In this document: positions 7,150-12,746 of the stretch, piece by piece
How the letters are laid out: each line of letters begins with the position of its first letter
How positions within the stretch are numbered: the stretch's first letter is position 1
Assembly (NCBI GenBank): GCA_027596945.1
Contig: JADGJH010000330.1
Span: 1 to 12,746 of the forward strand
DNA: 12,746 bases
Direction of reading: 5' to 3'
Origin: Physocladia obscura
Taxonomy: Eukaryota > Chytridiomycota > Chytridiomycetes > Chytridiales > Chytriomycetaceae
Notes under the pieces: generated by a model
Told to the model about the DNA's origin: nothing
The model's database searches: none
What the model saw: only the letters and a program-made list of their open reading frames with translations
Made by a program: the position numbers and the translations under genes

Positions 7150-10079
7150 ATGCGATTCTTACATAGCTTCATTGCGTTGCTGCTGTGCGTGCTGCCGTTA
7201 CTCGGGCTTGCGAATGCAAGCGCTACTGAAGACCTCCCCCCTGGCTTCACTCCATCTGCCGCCGGCGTCAAAGGAGGTATACCAAAAATTGAGAACAAAC
7301 AGAATTACAAAAAAATGCCGACGATATTACAAGCATTAGAACCAAATAAATTAATTCCCAATAGCGAGTTTTGAATTCAAATAAACATCGGATAACAACA
7401 TAAACGAGTCTGTTCTGAAATCTTTCCCTCACACTTCCCTGCGTATGTTTATTTATTCATTTTCCAATAAAACAGACAAGTTTGAATTCCAAAGCGACAA
7501 CAAGAAGGTTCTTGACATTGTAATCAATTCCGTATACAAAAGCAAGGAAATTTTTTTAAGAGAGTTGGTTTCGGTAAAAAGCTCACCCATCACAAACTTT
7601 TGTCTATTCTTTCTTTTTTAATGTGTTTTTTGGTTTATAGAATGCCGCGGACGCTTTGGATAAGATTCGATTCCAGTCTTTGACTAAACCGGACATTCTC
7701 GGTATGGTTTCCAACTAAATAAATTTTAAAAATGACGCCAAAACAATATTTCTTTCCAAAAGGTGATCAACCGGACCTTGATATCCGTATTGTCGCTGAC
7801 AAGGAACGCAAGTTGTTGGTTATTACAGATACTGGTATTGGAATGGTAATACTTTTTTATATTTTCTTTTTCATACATGCTGTCTAAAAATGCTAATCCC
7901 GCACATAGAATGCCGACGAACTCAAAAAAAACTTGGGCACTATTGCCCGATCCGGAACCTCTGAGTTTGTATCCCTTTTGGAAAACAAGAATGCAGACTT
8001 GAACATGATTGGTAACCTTTATTTTTTTTCTTTTCATTTTTAATATATTTCTTAAAAAACAAAAAAAAAAAAAAAAATAGGCCAGTTTGGTGTCGGTTTC
8101 TACTCCGTGTTTCTCGTATGCGACCGCGTGACAGTGGCTTCGAAATCCAACGACTCGCCGCACCAAATGATCTGGGAATCTACTTCCGAAAACGACTTTA
8201 CAATCGGTGTGGATCCACGCGGTGACACTCTCAAGCGCGGAACCGAAATTACGCTCCACATTAAAGACGAAGCACTCGAATTTCTTGAAGAAACCAGACT
8301 TGGCGGGTTAATTCAGAAATACTCTGAATTTATCACGTTTCCAATTTACCTGTGGACGAGTAAAGCCGAGTCATATGATATTGAGAATGATGTTGACTCC
8401 GAAAATATTTCTGTGACTGTCAATGAAGACGGTGTTGAAGATGTGCCGCTGTCGACGACTGATGCTGACACTGAAGAGCCAAAAAAGACCGAGACGAGAA
8501 CGGTACACAGCTGGGAGCGAATGAACCAGAACAAACCAATCTGGGCACGTAAACCTTTGGACTTGGTGACTGACGACTACAACGAGTTTTACAAGAGTTT
8601 CAGTAAAGACAGCAGCGATCCAATGGCATACACTCATTTTTCAGCCGAAGGAGACAATGAATTCAAGTCAATTTTGTTCATTCCAAAAACTGCCCCACCA
8701 AACTTTTTGCAGAAGTTGGATCTTAATGTCAAGAATATCAAGTTGTTTGTGAGACGAATCTTTATCACCGATGAAACGGTTTGCTTTATTCCTATTAATA
8801 TCAAAAATAAATTTTTTGCAGAAATTCTAAAACCTGTGTATCTATGTAGGAGCTTTTGCCTCGTTGGTTATCCTTCATTACTGGTTTGGTTGACAGTGAT
8901 GACTTGCCATTGAATGTTTCTAGAGAAACACTTCAGAAGCACCACCTTTTGAAGACCATCAAGAGCAAGTTGATTGCCAAGGTAATTTCATTTTTTCTAT
9001 TATTTGTTTTTTAATTTATTTTAAATACAGGCAATTGAAATGATCCGCACTATTGCGAACGATGAAACAAAAAGTGCTGAGTTTTTCAAGCAGTATGGTA
9101 CTGCAGTGAAACTCGGAGTTGTTGAAGACAAGAAAAACAAGGAAAAGCTCTCAAAGATTATCAGATTCCATTCCTCATTTTCTGATGATGGTTTAACAAC
9201 TCTTGTTGACTACAAAAAAAGAATGAAGAGCAAGCAGCCTCAAATCTATTACGTCACTGGAACCAACTTGGTAAGAATGAAAAAAAAAGATACTAGAGCT
9301 CATCCGACTTATTTCGAAATCACATTTGTAAGGACGAACTCCGCAACTCTCCTGTTGTTGAAGTTCCAATCGCGCGTGGCTACGAAGTATTGTACTTGGT
9401 TGACCCAATTGACGAATACCTCCTCCAATCCCTTATACTCTTTGATGGAACACCGCTCCAATCCCTATCTAAGGCTGGTCTCGCCTACGGTGACGAAGAT
9501 AAGGACCAAGAATCCAAACTCACTGCACAATTTAGCGGACTTTCTGAATGGCTTAAGTCAACACTCTCCGAATACATCGACACAGTCACCGTTTCGACGC
9601 GTCTCGCGAAATCGCCGACAGCAGTGATTGCCAACAAGAATGGACTTTCTGGAAATATGGAGAAAATCATGAATGCGCAGGCGCTTCAAACTGGTGAAAA
9701 TTTCATGCTTAACTACTACCAGACGTTGAAGAAGACGCTTGAAATCAACCCGTACCATCCATTAATCAAGGCACTCAATGAAAAAGTCGAAGCCGTTGTT
9801 TCAGACGGTGAAGATGAGGATGAGATTGCTGAGTTGAAGGGATATGCGACCGTTTTGTACGAGTCAACGTTGATCCGGTCAGGATTCGAGCTTAAGAACA
9901 CGCAAGACTTTGCTGGCCGTGTTGAGCAGTTGTTGAGAGGTCGTTTGGGAGTCGCGAAGGATGCAGAAGCTGAGTATACAGTTGTTCCAGCACCGGAGAA
10001 GATTGAAGGGGAGGAAGGTGACACTGTTGTGGAGGAAGAAGAGGAAAAAGTTTTTGAAGTTGAGCATGACGAACTTTGA
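7150..10079 (+). CDS. HSP90B1: Endoplasmin / GRP94, ER-lumen Hsp90 chaperone
   Basis: ATP-dependent Hsp90 of the ER lumen that folds secreted and membrane proteins. Exons: 7150-7276, 7476-7573, 7641-7701, 7763-7845, 7909-8011, 8081-8778, 8850-8981, 9031-9270, 9333-10079. The introns are GT-AG and keep phase. The product is 762 aa. A signal peptide occupies about residues 1-25 (hydrophobic [19 protein letters not shown]). The N-terminal GHKL ATPase domain has catalytic E72 in [25 protein letters not shown] (118-123) and GQFGVGFYS (158-166). An acidic linker follows (about 250-285). The middle domain has the catalytic-loop Arg R415 in [11 protein letters not shown]. The C-terminal dimer domain includes [12 protein letters not shown]. 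The acidic tail ends in HDEL, the ER retrieval signal. It lacks the roughly five-residue insertion I recall before IGQFG in animal GRP94, so this loop is nearer the shorter form I recall in plant GRP94. Signal peptide plus HDEL exclude a cytosolic Hsp90. Intron 1 is the longest (199 nt). Confidence 0.97.
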
Positions 10080-10160
10080 GATTTTTTCGTTGTTTTAATT
10101 TTTGTTTTTTGTTTGTTGGTTGGTGTATTGATTGGATGTTTGTATGAGCGGAAAAAACTT

Positions 10161-10166
10161 AATAAA
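10161..10166 (+). terminator. Poly(A) signal of GRP94
   Basis: AATAAA, 82 bases after the TGA at 10077-10079, within a T-rich 3' untranslated region. Confidence 0.6.
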
Positions 10167-10538
10167 ATTTTTTCAACAAAAAATCAAACGCCATTGATAG
10201 TATAATGACTGAAAATTACATATGGAGATGCAGCTGCGGAAAGACAAGCGTTGAAGAACAAGAGCTTGAAAATTACACACAATAATTGTTGAGTAATTTG
10301 CGAATAAATTCCTGGCTTCGAAAGCTGAATGATTAGAGGGTACTACAATGATTTTGGACACGCTCATAAGTTAATAACATGAAAGTGACTTGAGTGTGGC
10401 TGTTGATTGGGAATATGACGGTAAGAGCTGGCAGTTTAATGCCAATAGGACAAATTTTTTATACAGTTTCTCATTTTCTCCAATTAATTTTTGGTATTCT
10501 CTTTCTTAGTTACCTTTCTCATTTTTTTTTTTTCGTAG
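10167..10538 (+). other. GRP94/CCDC17 intergenic region, possible 5' exon(s) of CCDC17
   Basis: No complete gene. A GTAAGA donor at 10421 and a T-rich acceptor ending CGTAG at 10538 bound a likely intron in phase with the downstream exon, so a short upstream exon reading VDWEYD before the donor is possible. Its frame meets a TAA at 10375-10377 without an ATG. A 26-codon ORF at 10205-10285 (starting MTENYIWRCSCGK) has a CxC motif but cannot be joined convincingly. An 11-bp direct repeat, TGAAAATTACA, occurs near 10209 and 10267. Confidence 0.4.
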
Positions 10539-10564
10539 ACCTTGGATCTGCCTTCGAGTTAACA

Positions 10565-12708
10565 ATGAGTCATTTACAGACTCAAGAATTTGTGGATTTA
10601 GTAATGCGGAACAAGAACAGGGGACTGCTTTCTAATGATTTAGCTCTGTAATTGATAAGTTAATCTCAAAAAAATCCTCACCTCCTTCAATTCACCAAAA
10701 ACTGATTCACATCGCGTTTTTTCTTTTCAAAAATTTTTGCGTTCTTAGTGAAAAAATGAGTTCAAGATTTGCTTTTGAGCGAGAAAAGTTATTTCAAGAG
10801 AAAGCTCAAGTTCAACGGGAAATTAAAAATCTGGACTCGCGTTTCTCAAAGTTTTCGGAGTTTTCAGAATTTTCAGAAATAGCACAGCAGTCGCTTCTCG
10901 TACCTCAAAATATCACACTAAACCAGTCAAAAAAAGATTGCAAGAACACTTGGATTTTACCGTCACTCAAAATTTCAGATTCTTTAAAAAGTCTCTCCAA
11001 TGGCAAAAAGTTCTTATTAAACGATGAGAGCGAAAGTGAGAGCGAAATATCGATGGCGGATGAAAATCCTCACAATAGTTCTGCTTCTGCTTTGCTTCTT
11101 CAAGAGTTGGCGTCCCTCCGTATGGATTATTTGAAAAGTGGGGGCACAAATAAGCTATTGCTTGACCAGATGAATATTCTTGAATCGCAGTTTGCTGTTA
11201 TTGCGAATGAAACCGTGAAAACTCACGAAAAATTTGATGACCCGCCAGAAGCTGCACACGCAATACCAACAACGTTCGAAGAAATTGACTTAATCACTGT
11301 TCCGCCATATAATCAATATAGGTGAAGCATTGGATTTCTATGTTTTTTAACCCTGTTTTTTAACCCTGTTTTAGGGGCTTTTCTGTTTTCATGGATATGA
11401 TCACAGGCCTTCCATATTTCGGAGGTGGCACAACAACAAAAATAGACTTGTTTTACGCAGTTTTTAATGGTGCAAAGCCTGCAACTCCAGTGGAGTCTGT
11501 GAATGCAGTATGTTACAGACAGGCGGTTAGCTTTGTGGGAAAATCGCTGATCCAAGAAGTTGAGAGATTTTACGATGTGAGTGTTTTTTTATAGTTTTTC
11601 TTTGATATCTTGTTTGATTTGTTTGTTTGATAAAGGTCAGGCCGTCTGCAGATCATCGTTTGATTTTTCAGATCAGTTTGGAAGATTCTGTCGAGAATGA
11701 AACGATAACTGAAATGAAGCCTGTTGCTTGGACTTCTTTTGATTTATTCACCGAAAATTTTCAATTGAATCAAGGCCGATGGTTGTTTCTTCTCATGCAT
11801 TGACTTTTGATTTTTAACAATTTATCACTATATTAGGCGATTAAATATGTTTTATCCGCCAATTGTATTTGGTGTAACAACATACAATTTACACACAAAC
11901 TTTTCGACGCAAGTATCAATTTTTATCTTTTTTTAATATTTTATTCTCACCAACTTACGCGTAGCATTCCAAATATGCTCATGTACATTCGTATCGTGAA
12001 TCCTATGCTGCAACCTCACCACCAACGTGTTAATATTACTCAAATTGATGTACGAAAGAACAACACAGCAGCAACGGAATATCGCATGTTTAAACCAAAT
12101 GCCAGTAGTTCGGAATTCTACGAAGGTTATTTGAGTGACTTTGATGGATATGCAATCGGCAGCCTTGACGGCAGTTCGCACAACAATTTAGCGGCCATTG
12201 GAAGCGAACAGGGATCAAAATTGCTTGCTTCGACAAGCAGCCTTGGAATAAACCAAGAATTTTATACAAAGTACGTTCAGTACATTTACGCATATGTTTT
12301 GTTGTTTTTGTGAATTTTTTTAATGCTTATATATTGGCAGTGTTTGGATACGAATTGATGAAATTCGGAACTTGCATGTTATTGACGATTTGAATGCAAA
12401 AGTTCGAGTGAAAGTCAGCAATCAAATTGATAATAACGCTTGGCAATCCGTATTTATTGAGCAAGGATTTTCGCCTGGAGTTTTTGGTTGGACAGATGAA
12501 ATCGCCGAGCTTCAACTCAAAGATGTTATCATGAACGAGGAGACAAAATTGGAGATTGATATTATCACGTCGAAAAAAGTACGATAATTTTGCCAGTGAT
12601 GGATTATATTAATTGTTGAAAAAAAATAGGTGTTCGAACATGAATCAGTTTTGACTATAACACCTATTACTGCTAATTTATTTCAGAAGTTGGAAGGGAA
12701 CGTGATAG
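10565..12708 (+). CDS. CCDC17: CCDC17-like coiled-coil protein, partial (3' end beyond window)
   Basis: Exons: 10565-10647, 10749-11321, 11375-11576, 11636-11781, 11837-11908, 11965-12270, 12341-12578, 12630-12708. The next donor (GTGAAA) starts at 12709, so the gene runs on. About 566 residues are visible. The order is: a charged coiled-coil start (FAFEREKLFQEKAQVQREIK); a short FSE repeat; LASLRMDYLKSGGTNKLL, matching the conserved Leu/Tyr/SGG segment of CCDC17; GFSVFMDMITGLP, matching its GF-x-[IV]-F-x-D segment; VAWTSFDLFTENFQLNQGRW, matching AW-x-x-x-x-LF-x-x-x-x-x-L-x-x-GRW; and MLMYIRIVNPM near the usual C-terminus of human CCDC17. Beyond this lies a further beta-rich region (WIRIDEIRNLHVIDDLNAKV), perhaps C2-like. 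Function is not established; animal CCDC17 is associated with ciliated cells. The start is uncertain. Intron 5 needs a GC donor. Confidence 0.75.
11342..11367 (+). repeat. 13-bp tandem duplication inside a CCDC17 intron
   Basis: GTTTTTTAACCCT occurs twice perfectly (11342-11354, 11355-11367). A partial third copy, GTTTTAG, forms the splice acceptor of the 53-nt intron 11322-11374. The repeat makes up about half the intron and carries a TTAAC branch-point-like sequence in each copy. Confidence 0.8.
11909..11964 (+). other. Predicted GC-AG intron in the CCDC17-like gene
   Basis: Only a GC donor at 11909 (GCAAGT, the full consensus for GC-type donors) joined to the CGTAG acceptor at 11963-11964 keeps frame between exons reading NLHTNFST and IPNMLMYIRIV. 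The competing GT at 11913 leaves exon phase 0 and would shift the downstream frame. Length 56 nt, like neighbouring introns. Confidence 0.7.
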
Positions 12709-12746
12709 GTGAAATTATTTATTTTTTTGAAATTCATATTCTAACG

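Noticed and set aside
7726..8259. 177-codon minus-strand ORF
   Set aside because: Antisense to GRP94 exons 4-6 and their introns, with long F/K runs from poly-A/T.
8811..8822. TTTTTTGCAG as acceptor of GRP94 exon 7
   Set aside because: Using AG at 8820-8821 destroys the conserved frame; the acceptor at 8848-8849 restores [18 protein letters not shown].
7150..10079. Cytosolic Hsp90 or mitochondrial TRAP1
   Set aside because: An N-terminal signal peptide and terminal HDEL rule out the cytosolic form (which ends MEEVD) and TRAP1.
10394..10651. ORF with an apparent membrane segment (YTVSHFLQLIFGILFLSYLS)
   Set aside because: The hydrophobic part is a T-rich intron read through from 10421 to the CGTAG acceptor at 10538; only the end is coding.

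Overview
The window is nuclear DNA from a eukaryote with a compact, AT-rich, intron-rich genome. The evidence is multi-exon genes with introns mostly 47-106 nt, GT-AG junctions that keep every reading frame, AATAAA signals close behind stop codons, and standard stop codons. No bacterial operon features appear. A cilium/flagellum-associated CCDC17-like gene, a yeast/animal-type cytosolic PheRS alpha subunit and an HDEL-tailed GRP94 would fit a flagellated early-diverging fungus or related opisthokont. The species cannot be fixed from the sequence. All exon joins were worked out by hand from reading frame, splice dinucleotides and remembered family motifs; nothing was searched.

Layout. (1) 1-3434 is accessory, gene-poor DNA holding decayed coding sequence: a minus-strand relic (309-680), a frameshifted plus-strand relic with an acidic tail (679-1643), and a minus-strand Tc1/mariner DD34E transposase pseudogene (1817-2540) between candidate terminal inverted repeats. 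(2) 3435-5607, minus strand: FARSA, the cytosolic phenylalanyl-tRNA synthetase alpha subunit, nine exons, 508 aa, with an open 96-codon in-frame extension upstream. (3) 5904-6928, plus strand: a tail-anchored Qc-SNARE (syntaxin-8-like), three exons, head-to-head with FARSA and unusually GC-rich at its 5' end. (4) 7150-10079, plus strand: HSP90B1/GRP94, the ER Hsp90, nine exons, 762 aa, signal peptide and HDEL. (5) about 10565 to the window end, plus strand: a CCDC17-like gene, eight exons seen, 5' end unsettled and 3' end beyond the window.

The genes are not an operon. FARSA serves translation, the SNARE and GRP94 serve the endomembrane system, and CCDC17 is probably ciliary. The main points for a second look are a histidine at the ionic zero layer of the SNARE, a phase-supported GC-AG intron in CCDC17, the very tight FARSA/SNARE divergent arrangement, a candidate UPR-type element ahead of GRP94, and the unidentified relics at the left end. 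I found no convincing new multi-gene system.
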